Shown here piece after piece: positions 53,279-62,190 of a DNA stretch of 64,000 nt (within the stretch, counting starts at the first letter, position 1; each line of letters begins with the position of its first letter). The DNA comes from JAHRAW01 sp965226545 (GTDB lineage Bacteria; Pseudomonadota; Gammaproteobacteria; Arenicellales; Poriferihabitantaceae). The notes under the pieces are model-generated. The model saw only the letters and a list, made by a program, of their open reading frames with translations. It was not told where the DNA came from and made no database searches. Made by a program: the position numbers and the translations under genes. The DNA is taken from the NCBI GenBank assembly GCA_965226545.1, contig OZ245364.1, positions 1,302,001 through 1,366,000 on the forward strand. The letters run 5' to 3'.

Positions 53279-54580
53279 ATGCCGTTTAACTTCACCACCG
53301 CCGAATACGCCGCCCGATTAACCCGCACCCGCGCGGCAATGCAAACGCGCGGCATCGAAGTGTTGCTCATCGCCGACCCGTCCAATATCGCTTGGCTGAC
53401 CGGCTACGATGCGTGGTCGTTTTATGTGCCGCAATGCGCGTTGATACCGCAGAACGACGCGCCGTTTTGGTGGGGGCGCGGGATTGATGTCGCGTGTGCG
53501 AAGTTAACCATCGACGATGCGGTGATGCCGCGCGCGCATATTCTTGGCTATGACGATGCATTGGTGCAAAACCCGCCGCACCATCCGATGACTGATTTGG
53601 CGGCGCAATTGCAATCGCGCGGCTTTGCCACCGCCGCGATTGGCGTGGAGATGGATAATTATTATTACAGCGCGGCGGCGCATCAAACGTTAACCGCAAA
53701 ATTGCCCAACGCCGATTGGCATGACGCCACCGGTTTGGTTAATTGGCAACGCGCGATTAAATCGAAAGCGGAAATTGATTGCATGCGCCTTGCTGCGCGG
53801 ATTGTCGAAAAGATGCATGCGCGGGCGTTGGAGGTGAGCGAACCCGGCTTGCCGAAAAATCGATTGGTGGCGGAGGTGTATCGAGTTGGGATTGCGGGTG
53901 TCGATGATGTCGATGTCGATAGTGTCGATACTGTTGACGGCGGTGATGACAATGTCGGCGGCGACGGTGACAGTGTAAGTAAAAGTAACAGTGACCGTGA
54001 CCGCAAAAGTAACCGCATCAACAAAATCATCGGCGGCGATTATCCCGCCATCGCCCCCATCGCCCCAAGCGGCGCGGATGCCGGCGCACCGCATTTAACT
54101 TGGGACGACCGCCCGATGCAAAACAACTGCGCGACCTTTTTGGAAATCGCCGGCGTCTATCGCCGCTACCACTGCCCGCTGTCGCGCACCTTGTATCTCG
54201 GCAACCCGCCAAGCGAATTATTGCGCGCCGCCGATGCAATACAACAAGGCATCGAAGCATGCATCACCGCCGCCACCCCCGGCAATCAATGCGCTGATGT
54301 CGCCAATGCATTAACGTCCGTGCTGCGTCGCCATCAACTCACCAAACCCGGAAGATGCGGCTATTCCATCGGCTTATCCTACCCACCCGATTGGGGCGAA
54401 CGCACAATGAGTTTCCGCGCAGACGACCGCACCCGACTGCAACCCGGCATGACCTTCCACCTAATGCCCGGCTTATGGTTCGACGGCTGGGGCGTGGAGA
54501 TAACCGAAAGTTTGCTGATAACCGAAACCGGTTGCGAAACACTGGCGGATTATCCGCGGGCGGTGGGGGTGAAGGGGTGA
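53279..54580 (+). CDS. doeA: Ectoine hydrolase DoeA-like, M24 (creatinase/aminopeptidase P) family
   Basis: DoeA opens the ring of the osmolyte ectoine to N-acetyl-diaminobutyrate, so that it can be eaten. The 433-residue protein starts MPFNFTTAEYAARL; the frame runs 25 codons further upstream. Close agreement with DoeA as I know it: DPSNIAWLTGYDAWSFYV near 30-47, VEMDNYYYSAAA, VNWQRAIKS, PSGADAGAPHLTWDDRPM split as GADAGAPHLTWDD, RRYHCPLSRT and LSYPPDWGERTMS. Between VGIAGVD and GGDYPAI a ~45-residue Asp/Ser/Asn-rich stretch from 6-bp repeats (53895-54020) is inserted. The rest of the doe pathway is not in the window. A different M24 substrate is possible. Confidence 0.85.
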   Translation: MPFNFTTAEYAARLTRTRAAMQTRGIEVLLIADPSNIAWLTGYDAWSFYVPQCALIPQNDAPFWWGRGIDVACAKLTIDDAVMPRAHILGYDDALVQNPPHHPMTDLAAQLQSRGFATAAIGVEMDNYYYSAAAHQTLTAKLPNADWHDATGLVNWQRAIKSKAEIDCMRLAARIVEKMHARALEVSEPGLPKNRLVAEVYRVGIAGVDDVDVDSVDTVDGGDDNVGGDGDSVSKSNSDRDRKSNRINKIIGGDYPAIAPIAPSGADAGAPHLTWDDRPMQNNCATFLEIAGVYRRYHCPLSRTLYLGNPPSELLRAADAIQQGIEACITAATPGNQCADVANALTSVLRRHQLTKPGRCGYSIGLSYPPDWGERTMSFRADDRTRLQPGMTFHLMPGLWFDGWGVEITESLLITETGCETLADYPRAVGVKG

Positions 54581-54605
54581 TGATGCTGCGCGGGTGGCGC
54601 GACGC

Positions 54606-55184
54606 CTATTTTCGCCGTTGTTTCCTCAGCGCAAAGCCACAAACAAGCAAAGTGAACAAAGCCGCAAGGGCAAGGATATTGGCGACAATCCTGTATATGT
54701 TCCCATCGCAATTGCAAAAGGTGTCCAATTGGTCGAACAAAAGCAACGCTATTGCCAACCACATTACAAAAAAGAATGCGCTTAACACCATGTTCGTCCG
54801 CCCAATTGCATAAGGCATATAGCCAAGCGGATTTTTAAATTTAATGGTCTTGTGTTCAGGGCGATAACCTTTTTCCAGTTTCATTATTTTTTCTTCCCAA
54901 TACCTTTGCCAGTAGTGCGAACCCTGATTAATCAAATACCATGCACCCGACAAAAACACGCCGACAATGGATACAACAAACTTAAAAAAGTTCACTTCAA
55001 TCGTATGCGGTGTTTCGCTCGCCACCAACACGCCCAACGCGGCGAATAAAAACCCTTGGAATGCACCGACATAAGTCGCCCGTTTCCAAGTGAGGTTGAT
55101 TTCAAATTTGCGAATGTCGTGTGCACGTTCCAATGCGTCGACGTCGTCTTGTTGCCGCGTAACTTGTTCCCGTTCGTTTGCCAT
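54606..55184 (-). CDS. Small membrane protein, possibly RipA-like
   Basis: A 192-residue protein from MANEREQVTR. Residues 1-40 are charged and helical (DDVDALERAHDIRKFEINLTWKRATYV), followed by four hydrophobic segments (about 45-62, 72-92, 140-160 and 168-185). A W-rich stretch (GSHYWQRYWEEKI) lies between the second and third. The layout resembles the RipA family of membrane proteins reported in intracellular bacteria; I am not sure of the assignment. AT-rich composition and its lone position suggest an acquired gene. Confidence 0.6.
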   Translation of the reverse strand: MANEREQVTRQQDDVDALERAHDIRKFEINLTWKRATYVGAFQGFLFAALGVLVASETPHTIEVNFFKFVVSIVGVFLSGAWYLINQGSHYWQRYWEEKIMKLEKGYRPEHKTIKFKNPLGYMPYAIGRTNMVLSAFFFVMWLAIALLLFDQLDTFCNCDGNIYRIVANILALAALFTLLVCGFALRKQRRK

Positions 55185-55370
55185 TGCGTTTACCTCGCCG
55201 GATTGCGATTCGAAAATGGAATGCGATTCTACTTTACTTTTGGCAACGCTAAACCCGCACAACGTTTTTGCGTAAAATGCGCGGATTGGATTTAAACCGT
55301 CGCGCGCGCTTGATGTTGCCGCGCTTGATGTTGTTCTTGCCGTGCAGACATTATTAATGCAGAGACAACA

Positions 55371-56255
55371 ATGTTCGATATGCCATTTACATTAACCATC
55401 GAGATGCAATTGCGCTTGGCGTTGTTCGCGCTGGTGTTGTTGTTGTTGATGAGTTGCGAAAAATTTTTTCCGCGACGTGCGCAGGTGCGGCGGGGGTTGC
55501 GTTGGCCCGGCAATCTTGGGGTGGTGGCGATTAATGCGGTGATGTTGGCGGTGGTGCCGGTGAGTGCGGTGGCGGCTTCGTTGGTGGCTATTCATAATCA
55601 TTTTGGTTTGTTGATTTGGTTTAAGGTGTCGTTGTGGCATTCGATAATTGTGTCCCTGTTGGTGTTGGATTTAACTTTGTATTGGCAACATCGTTTGTTG
55701 CATCGCATCGCTTGGTTGTGGCCGATTCATCGAATGCATCACACCGACACCGCCATCGATGCAACCACCGCATTGCGTTTTCATCCGTTGGAGATGTTGT
55801 TGTCGGCGGCGATTAAGGCGGCGGTGGTGTTGTTGCTTGGTACGCCGTTGTTGGGCGTGATTTTGTTCGAGATGATTTTGAACGCCGCAGCAATGTTTAA
55901 TCACGCCAACATTAAATTGCCGACCATTGCGGATAAACTTTTGCGCGCGTTTGTCGTAACGCCGGATATGCATCGCGTGCATCATTCGACGGATGCGCGC
56001 GAATACAATCGCAATTATGGTTTTAATCTTTCGCTGTGGGATAGAGTGTTTGGCAGTTATACCGCGCAACCGGCGGCGGGGCATCGTGCGATGCAAATCG
56101 GTCAACCGAATTATCGCGCCGATGACGAGGCGCGGTTGCATCGATTGTTGAGTCAACCGTTTCGCAAGTCGATGGTGCGCAAGTCGACAGTAAATGATTC
56201 GACGCATAACAATTCGCCGCACACTTCGCGCGCAAAAAGTAACGATGACGAATGA
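55371..56255 (+). CDS. Sterol desaturase / fatty acid hydroxylase family membrane protein
   Basis: A 294-residue integral membrane di-iron enzyme. The histidine clusters HRLLH (near 119), HRMHH (near 132) and HRVHH (near 205) are the iron ligands. Three or four membrane helices precede them. Members hydroxylate or desaturate lipids, sterols or carotenoids; the substrate here is unknown. The C-terminal 30 residues (KSMVRKSTVNDSTHNN...) are encoded by ~9-bp repeats. The Trm112-like gene starts 3 bp after the stop, so the two form an operon. Confidence 0.88.
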   Translation: MFDMPFTLTIEMQLRLALFALVLLLLMSCEKFFPRRAQVRRGLRWPGNLGVVAINAVMLAVVPVSAVAASLVAIHNHFGLLIWFKVSLWHSIIVSLLVLDLTLYWQHRLLHRIAWLWPIHRMHHTDTAIDATTALRFHPLEMLLSAAIKAAVVLLLGTPLLGVILFEMILNAAAMFNHANIKLPTIADKLLRAFVVTPDMHRVHHSTDAREYNRNYGFNLSLWDRVFGSYTAQPAAGHRAMQIGQPNYRADDEARLHRLLSQPFRKSMVRKSTVNDSTHNNSPHTSRAKSNDDE

Positions 56256-56258
56256 CGA

Positions 56259-56525
56259 ATGACAATTGACCGTAAATTGTTGGAGATGTTGGTTTGCCCC
56301 ATCAGCAAGCAGCCGGTGGTGCTGTTGAACGCCGCGCAACTGCAGCGTATTAATGAATTAATTGCGCAAGGTGCATTGCATACGATTGGCGGCGATGCGG
56401 TGACCGAGCCGTTGCGGCAGGCGGTGATTACGCAAAACTTTACGACGATTTATCGAATCGATGATGATATTCCGGTGATGATTGAGGCGTGTGGGATTGC
56501 TTGTGAGCAGATTGGGGAATGGTGA
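56259..56525 (+). CDS. Trm112/YcaR family protein
   Basis: An 88-residue protein of the UPF0434/Trm112 group: LLEMLVCPISKQPVVL at the start and RIDDDIPVMI near the end. In E. coli the homologue YcaR sits between lpxK and kdsB; in eukaryotes Trm112 activates methyltransferases. Only one Cys of the usual zinc-binding set is in the CPISK motif, so this version probably binds no zinc. It is coupled to the sterol-desaturase-like gene. Confidence 0.85.
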   Translation: MTIDRKLLEMLVCPISKQPVVLLNAAQLQRINELIAQGALHTIGGDAVTEPLRQAVITQNFTTIYRIDDDIPVMIEACGIACEQIGEW

Positions 56526-56648
56526 GTTTGTATTGTTGGTTTGTACTGTGACTTTGTACTGTTGACTTGCATATTAACTTTTGTTGTGACGTCACTGTAA
56601 CTTTTGCCGCCACTTGCACCGTACAACGCACTTTTAATTAATCTCGAA
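56526..56648. repeat. TTGTACTGTGACTT-type repeats before the ppk stop
   Basis: TTGTACTGTGACTTTGTACTGTTGACTT and looser copies fill the convergent spacer. No terminator-like hairpin is clear. Confidence 0.65.
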
Positions 56649-58925
56649 TTAAGCGCGTCTGCGTTCATCAAAATTAACAACGGATTTATCCACCGGTTCA
56701 TCTCGATACTTATCTCGCAGTTTATCTCGACCCTGCTCGAGCCGAGCGCGCGCAAAATCGATTTGTTTTTGTTGGCTGGCGAATTCTTTGCCCGGTTGTG
56801 CCGGGCATTTTTGATATGCACCGTCCGCGCGCATTTCCCAAGCGTTTTGATTGTCGGCGAGAAACGCATCGAAGAGGCGGCGCAATTCCGCCTGCAGTTC
56901 GGGTTCGGTAACGCGCACCACGACTTCGACGCGGCTTTCCAAATTGCGCCGCATTAAATCGGCTGAGCCGATAAGAAACTCTTCTTCGCCGGCCTCATCG
57001 CCGCCGTTTCTAAAATAAAAGAATCGGCTGTGTTCCAAAAACCGTCCGACGATGCTGCGCACGCGAATGTTGTCGGATACGCCGCGCAAGTTCGGGCGCA
57101 ATCGGCAAGTGTCGCGCACAATTAAATCAATCGTAACGCCGGCTTGGCTGGCGCGATACAACGCGCTGACCAATTCCTTATCCTCCAATGCATTCACTTT
57201 AATTTGTATCAAGCCGCGCGCATCCGGTTGGTTGTGCGCGACTGCGCGTCGATGCGCTTCGATTTCGCGGTCGATGATTTCCAACAGGCGCGGCTTTAAT
57301 TGACTCGGCGCCGGGAAAATTTTTCGATAGTCGCGTTTGGCGGCGCAACCGGTGGTTAAATAATTAAACAATTCGGTAACATCGCCGCCAATTTCGGCGT
57401 CGCAACTGAGCAAGCCCAAATCGGTGTACAGCCGCGCGGTGCCGGCGTGATAATTGCCGGTGCCGATATGCACATACCGCCGCAAGCCGTCGTCGTCGCT
57501 GCGCACCACCATCAATAATTTGCAATGCGTTTTGAATCCGACCACGCCATAAGTGACATGAATGCCGGCGCGTTCCATTCGACCGGACCATTCGATGTTG
57601 GCGGCTTCGTCGAATTTGGCTTTGAGTTCGACCACCACGGCGACTTGTTTGCCGTTATGCGCGGCATCGATTAAAAAATCGACGATGCGATTGGATTCGC
57701 CGCGGTCGGTTCGATATAACGTCATCTTAATCGCGCGCACTTTTGCATCGCGCGCGGATTCTTTTAATAAACGCACCACCGATGCGGTAAATGATTCATA
57801 TGGATGCTGCAGCAAAATCGAATTGGCGTCGCGCAAGGTTTGGAAGATGTCGCGCGACGAATCCGCCAAACGATGATGCAACACCGGCGCATGCGGCGGA
57901 TAGCGCAACTCCTGTATCGGCAAGTTCGCCAACTGCATCAATTCGCGCTGCATTAATAAACCGTCGCGCACATAAACATCATCGTCCATCGATAGCCCGA
58001 GTTGCCCGGCCAATTGCGCCTGCCGTTCGCCGCTCATCGCGCGATTGACGACCATGCGCACAATCGGCGCAAGCCGACGGTCGCGCAATTCCAATTCAAT
58101 CAATTCCATTAAATCGTTGACATCGGATTCATTGCGTTCGGCCGCGGCGTTGCGCGCAATGAAACAAAAATCATGCGCGATGATTTCGACTTCGGGGAAC
58201 AACAATTCCAAATGATTCGCCATTACATCTTCGAGCGGCACAAAATGAAATTTTTCACCGACGCGAATAAACCGCTCGATGCCGCCGCCGACCGGCGCTT
58301 TGACGCGCGCCAAGGTTGGCGCCTCAATGCGTGTTGTGCGCAACGCGACAAAAATGTTAAGCGATAAATTCGAGATAAACGGAAACGGATGCGCCGGGTC
58401 AATCACCTGCGGCGTGACCAACGGGAAGATGTTGTCGATGTAATGGCGGCGCAATTCGGCGCGCGAGTTTGCATCGAGTTCGCGATAGGCGAGGATTTTG
58501 ATGTCGTGTTCGGCGAGTTGCGCAAGCAACTGCGGCAGCAGACGGTCGCGTTCGCTTTCCATCGCTTCGACCAGTTTGTGCACTTCGCTCAGTTGTTGTT
58601 GCGGCGTGCGACCATCGACCGACAATTCGGCGACGCCGGCGGCGGCTTGCAGTTTTAAGCCGCCGATGCGTTTCATAAAAAACTCATCGATGTTCGATGC
58701 AAAAATCGCAAAAAACTTTAATCGTTCGAGCAATGGGGTTTGTTCATTGCAGGCTTCGGATAACACTCGATGATTAAACTGCAGCCACGTTAATTCACGG
58801 TTGAGATATAACGCCGGGTCGTCGAGGGTTGGTGCTGACGACGATGATGATGACAATGACTGTGCCGACGGTGATGCAACTTGTTTGTTGCGATGTGCCG
58901 ATAGGGGGGTGATGTTGTTGGACAT
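56649..58925 (-). CDS. ppk1: Polyphosphate kinase 1
   Basis: Reversibly moves the terminal phosphate of ATP onto polyphosphate. The 758-residue protein has the N domain (YLNRELTWLQFNHRVL near 40, FASNIDEFFMKRIGG), a head domain, and two phospholipase-D-like domains. The phosphorylated His lies in VGFKTHCK near residue 450, with GTGNYHAGTA and NGGDEAGEEEF further on. The N-terminal 30 residues are Ser-rich (QSLSSSSSSAP) from short repeats. The C-terminus extends about 40 charged residues beyond the family core. No exopolyphosphatase gene is next to it. Confidence 0.95.
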   Translation of the reverse strand: MSNNITPLSAHRNKQVASPSAQSLSSSSSSAPTLDDPALYLNRELTWLQFNHRVLSEACNEQTPLLERLKFFAIFASNIDEFFMKRIGGLKLQAAAGVAELSVDGRTPQQQLSEVHKLVEAMESERDRLLPQLLAQLAEHDIKILAYRELDANSRAELRRHYIDNIFPLVTPQVIDPAHPFPFISNLSLNIFVALRTTRIEAPTLARVKAPVGGGIERFIRVGEKFHFVPLEDVMANHLELLFPEVEIIAHDFCFIARNAAAERNESDVNDLMELIELELRDRRLAPIVRMVVNRAMSGERQAQLAGQLGLSMDDDVYVRDGLLMQRELMQLANLPIQELRYPPHAPVLHHRLADSSRDIFQTLRDANSILLQHPYESFTASVVRLLKESARDAKVRAIKMTLYRTDRGESNRIVDFLIDAAHNGKQVAVVVELKAKFDEAANIEWSGRMERAGIHVTYGVVGFKTHCKLLMVVRSDDDGLRRYVHIGTGNYHAGTARLYTDLGLLSCDAEIGGDVTELFNYLTTGCAAKRDYRKIFPAPSQLKPRLLEIIDREIEAHRRAVAHNQPDARGLIQIKVNALEDKELVSALYRASQAGVTIDLIVRDTCRLRPNLRGVSDNIRVRSIVGRFLEHSRFFYFRNGGDEAGEEEFLIGSADLMRRNLESRVEVVVRVTEPELQAELRRLFDAFLADNQNAWEMRADGAYQKCPAQPGKEFASQQKQIDFARARLEQGRDKLRDKYRDEPVDKSVVNFDERRRA

Positions 58926-59110
58926 TTACAAGTACAAGTGACAGTGCAAGTGCAAGTTACAGTTACAAGTTAAAGTGACGGTAAATAATAAAGTGCAAAT
59001 TAAGCGGCAAATAAAACAAAAGTAACATTAACAAAGTAACAGTTGCGAAGTAACAAATAACGAAGTAACAAATGCGACGCAATTATATCACCGCCGCAAT
59101 GTTGCCAATC
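58926..59110. repeat. Short repeats in the ppk1-CorC divergent spacer
   Basis: AAGTGACAGTGCAAGTGCAAGTTACAGTTAC-type 6-bp steps (58930-58980), then GAAGTAACAAATAAC-type units (59020-59075). No gene is seen. The spacer should hold promoters for both directions. Confidence 0.75.
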
Positions 59111-59209
59111 GTCAATGGTTAATGCGATACTCGCAACCCTTCCCCCTGCGAGGCGTCGCAAACTTGATGCACGAACACCCTCCGTCGAGTTTCCTGCCGA
59201 GAATTTCCT

Positions 59210-60814
59210 GTGGAGTCCCTCCTGCAAATCGTCCAGTACGGGCAGTCGCTCGGCTCGTCTGTGTTGGCGAGCATGGCGACGGTGTTTGCGTTCGACTTAT
59301 CGTTGTTGGGCGCGGGCGATATGCAATTGCGCATTGCATTGCAAGTGTTGTTGTTGGCCGGCTCGGCGTTTTTTTCCGGATCCGAAACCGCGCTGTTTTC
59401 ACTGTCGCGGCTTGACCTGCAACAACTGCGGCGCGAAAAAAATCCGCGCGCCGAAGCGATACACGAACTGCTCGACCAACCGCGCAAGTTAATCATCTCG
59501 ATATTAAGCGGCAACGAACTCATCAACATCGCGGCGGTCGCCAATATGACCTCGATTTTGGTCACGCTGTATGGCGCGCCGCGCGCCGGTTGGATTAATT
59601 TGTTGGTGATGGTGCCGCTGTTGTTGTTGCTCGGCGAAATCACCCCCAAGACCGTCGCGGTGCATAACCCGGTGCGATTCAGCACGCGGATTGTCGCCGC
59701 GCCGTTGCGGGTGTGGGTGAAGTTAATCGCGCCGTTGCGTTGGGCGATTCGCGGCATCGCCGACCGCATCACCACCTTATTAGTCGGCGAAGCCAAAGCG
59801 GCCGACAACATTTTGCAAGCCGATGAATTCTTAACCTTGGTCGAACAAGTCGCCGAAGAGGGCGTGCTCGATGCAACCGAACGCGCGTTAATTTATAACT
59901 TGCTCGAAGCCTCGGACACCGAAATCGTCGAGATGATGACGCCGCGCACGCGCATGGCGTTTCTTAATGTCGAGATGAGCGTGCCGGAGATGATTGACAA
60001 GTTCACCGCCTATCGCCATTCGCGCATTCCGGTGTTCAAAACCCATCGCGATAATTTGGTCGGCTTTGTGCATTCCGAAGATGTGTTGCGCTTGGTGTTG
60101 GATAAAACCGATTTGGCGGCATTGCAACCGGAGGATATTATGCATCCGCCGGTGGTGGTGCCGCTTACCAAAAAGGTCGATGAGATGTTCGATTTTTTTC
60201 AGTTTAACGAAGTGCGCGCCGCCGCTTGTTTAAATGAATTCGGCGGCGTCGAAGGCTTTATCACGATGCGCGGCGTGATTAACTTTATCTTCGGCGATGT
60301 CAGCGGCGGCACGCGCGCAACCGCCGGGTTATACGCCGAACAAGACCACAACATTTACGAAGTGCCCGGCGATATGAAACTCAACGACTTCGACAACCTT
60401 TCGAACTTCGGCATCGAAGACCCGCGCATGACCACCATCGGCGGCGTCGCCTTCCGCCTGCTCGACCGCCTGCCGCACATCGGCGATATGGTGCAAACAG
60501 ACGACATATTAATTCAAGTGGTCGAGATGGATGCGCATCGCATCGCGCTTGTGCGTGTCGCCAAGGGGATGGATGAAGAGGAATTTTTGCGCGCGCAGCA
60601 GGTTGTGTTGGGGGAGAGTGTCGAGGGTGGTGATGACCAAGTCGACGGGGGTGACAGTAACAGTGACAGTGACAGTGACGTTGCCGTCAGCGACACTGTT
60701 AATGACGATGTTGACGATGGCGTGAACGACGGTGTTAATGACACTGTTAATGACATCGTTAGCGACGACAATGTCGACGGTGCAAAACAAAGTGCCGCAC
60801 GAGGTGAAAGATGA
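59210..60814 (+). CDS. CNNM/CorC family transporter, first of a pair
   Basis: A 534-residue membrane protein with a CNNM (DUF21) domain (FFSGSETALFSLSR near 58-71, SGNELINIAAVA), a tandem CBS pair (MMTPRTRMAFLN, HSRIPVFKTH, GFVHSEDVLR) and a CorC/HlyC C-terminal domain. Family members are tied to magnesium, cobalt and sodium traffic. The GTG start follows a weak ribosome site. After about residue 478 the tail is made of DNA repeats (60640-60785) encoding Asp/Ser/Asn/Val stretches, absent from the next paralogue. ATGA overlap with the next gene. Confidence 0.88.
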   Translation: MESLLQIVQYGQSLGSSVLASMATVFAFDLSLLGAGDMQLRIALQVLLLAGSAFFSGSETALFSLSRLDLQQLRREKNPRAEAIHELLDQPRKLIISILSGNELINIAAVANMTSILVTLYGAPRAGWINLLVMVPLLLLLGEITPKTVAVHNPVRFSTRIVAAPLRVWVKLIAPLRWAIRGIADRITTLLVGEAKAADNILQADEFLTLVEQVAEEGVLDATERALIYNLLEASDTEIVEMMTPRTRMAFLNVEMSVPEMIDKFTAYRHSRIPVFKTHRDNLVGFVHSEDVLRLVLDKTDLAALQPEDIMHPPVVVPLTKKVDEMFDFFQFNEVRAAACLNEFGGVEGFITMRGVINFIFGDVSGGTRATAGLYAEQDHNIYEVPGDMKLNDFDNLSNFGIEDPRMTTIGGVAFRLLDRLPHIGDMVQTDDILIQVVEMDAHRIALVRVAKGMDEEEFLRAQQVVLGESVEGGDDQVDGGDSNSDSDSDVAVSDTVNDDVDDGVNDGVNDTVNDIVSDDNVDGAKQSAARGER

Positions 60815-62082
60815 GTGTACTTGCGATTATTTTGTTGGGTCTGGTGTTGTTGTTGCTCAAAGGTTTTTTCTCCGGCTCGGAGATTGCCTTGGTCAACTCC
60901 GACAAAATCAAACTTAACGCGCGCGCCAATCAAGGCGATCGCGGCGCAAAAAAAGTGTTGGATTTGTATAAAGAGCCGGATGTGTTGCTCGGCACAACCT
61001 TGGTCGGCGTCAACATCGCCACGGTGGCGTTGACCACGCTTGGCACGATTTTGTTTATTCGTTGGTTCGATTCGCGCGGCGATTGGCTTGCCGATTTATA
61101 CGCGTTTTTGGCGTTGACGCCGATTTTGTTAATCTTCGGCGAGATTGTGCCGAAGAGTGTCTATCAACAAAAATCCGATGCGATTGCACCAAAGGCGATT
61201 TATCCGTTGCGGATTTTTTCGTTGTTGTTTTATCCGCTGATTTTTATTTTCACGCGCATCGCGCGATTGTGCGCGCGATTGTTTGGCGTTGGGCGCATCG
61301 AACAAAATTTATTTATGACGCGCGAACAAATCCGCGCGGTCGCCGATATGGCCGAGCGCACTTCCTCAGTCGATGCCTTCGACCGCGGACGCATTCGCCG
61401 CGTCATTCGTTTTGGCGAAACCACCGTCGGCGAAGCGATGATACCGATTGCCGAAGTCACCGCCCTGCAAACCGGCGCCGGCATTTTGCGCGCGATTGCC
61501 ACAGTGCGGCGGCACGGTTTTAATCGCCTGCCGATTTATCGCGACAACATCAGCAACATCATCGGCATCGTCACCTTAACCACTTGGGATTTACTCGACA
61601 AAACCCTGCCGAATAAAAACCTAGACGAGTTAATCGCCGCGGCGCATTATGTATTGCCGTTCCAAACCATCGATCAATTGCTGCCGACATTGCGTCAACG
61701 CGAAGACCACATGGCGGTGGTGGTCGATGAATTCGGCTCAGCCATCGGCATCATCACAATGGAAGACATCGTCGAAGAAGTCGTCGGCGACATCGATATC
61801 GGTTACGACTTCGAGGAATACCTGCCGCGCCGCAAACGCGTCATCGAAAAAATCGGCGAAGGCAAATACCTCATCGATTCGCGTTCCTCAGTCACCGAAG
61901 TAAACGATGTGTTGGAGATTAATCTAAACGCAAAAATCTCGCACACCATCGGCGGCTTGGTGATGGCGCAACTCGGACACATCCCGGCGAAAGGCGAAAG
62001 CATCATCGAAATGGGCTATCGCTTCAGCGTGCTCGAAGCGACTGACCGTGCGATTGTTAAACTAATCGCCGAGGCGATTTAA
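60811..62082 (+). CDS. CNNM/CorC family transporter, second of a pair
   Basis: A 423-residue paralogue of the preceding gene, overlapping it by 4 bp. DUF21 helices include GFFSGSEIALVNSDK near 18-32 and GTTLVGVNIATVALTTLG split as GTTLVGVNIA; then CBS repeats (EAMIPIAEVTAL, FNRLPIYRDNISNI, MAVVVDEFGSAIGIITMEDI split as VVDEFGSAIGII) and a CorC domain (RFSVLEATDRAIVKL). Pairs of such genes suggest a two-subunit assembly or two ion specificities. It has the normal length and no acidic tail. Confidence 0.9.
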   Translation: MSVLAIILLGLVLLLLKGFFSGSEIALVNSDKIKLNARANQGDRGAKKVLDLYKEPDVLLGTTLVGVNIATVALTTLGTILFIRWFDSRGDWLADLYAFLALTPILLIFGEIVPKSVYQQKSDAIAPKAIYPLRIFSLLFYPLIFIFTRIARLCARLFGVGRIEQNLFMTREQIRAVADMAERTSSVDAFDRGRIRRVIRFGETTVGEAMIPIAEVTALQTGAGILRAIATVRRHGFNRLPIYRDNISNIIGIVTLTTWDLLDKTLPNKNLDELIAAAHYVLPFQTIDQLLPTLRQREDHMAVVVDEFGSAIGIITMEDIVEEVVGDIDIGYDFEEYLPRRKRVIEKIGEGKYLIDSRSSVTEVNDVLEINLNAKISHTIGGLVMAQLGHIPAKGESIIEMGYRFSVLEATDRAIVKLIAEAI

Positions 62083-62190
62083 GTTTGTCGACGTTGTCGC
62101 GCAAGCGTTAACGTTATCGCGTTATCGAAACATTATTTTGTTATCGCGCAAACGTTAACGTCATCTCGTTATCCAAAACATCATCACCCA
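62083..62190. repeat. TTATCGCG / CGTTAACGT repeats before ampD
   Basis: GTTATCGCG(C/T) and GCGTTAACGTTATCG units repeat about five times within 100 bp. Confidence 0.7.
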
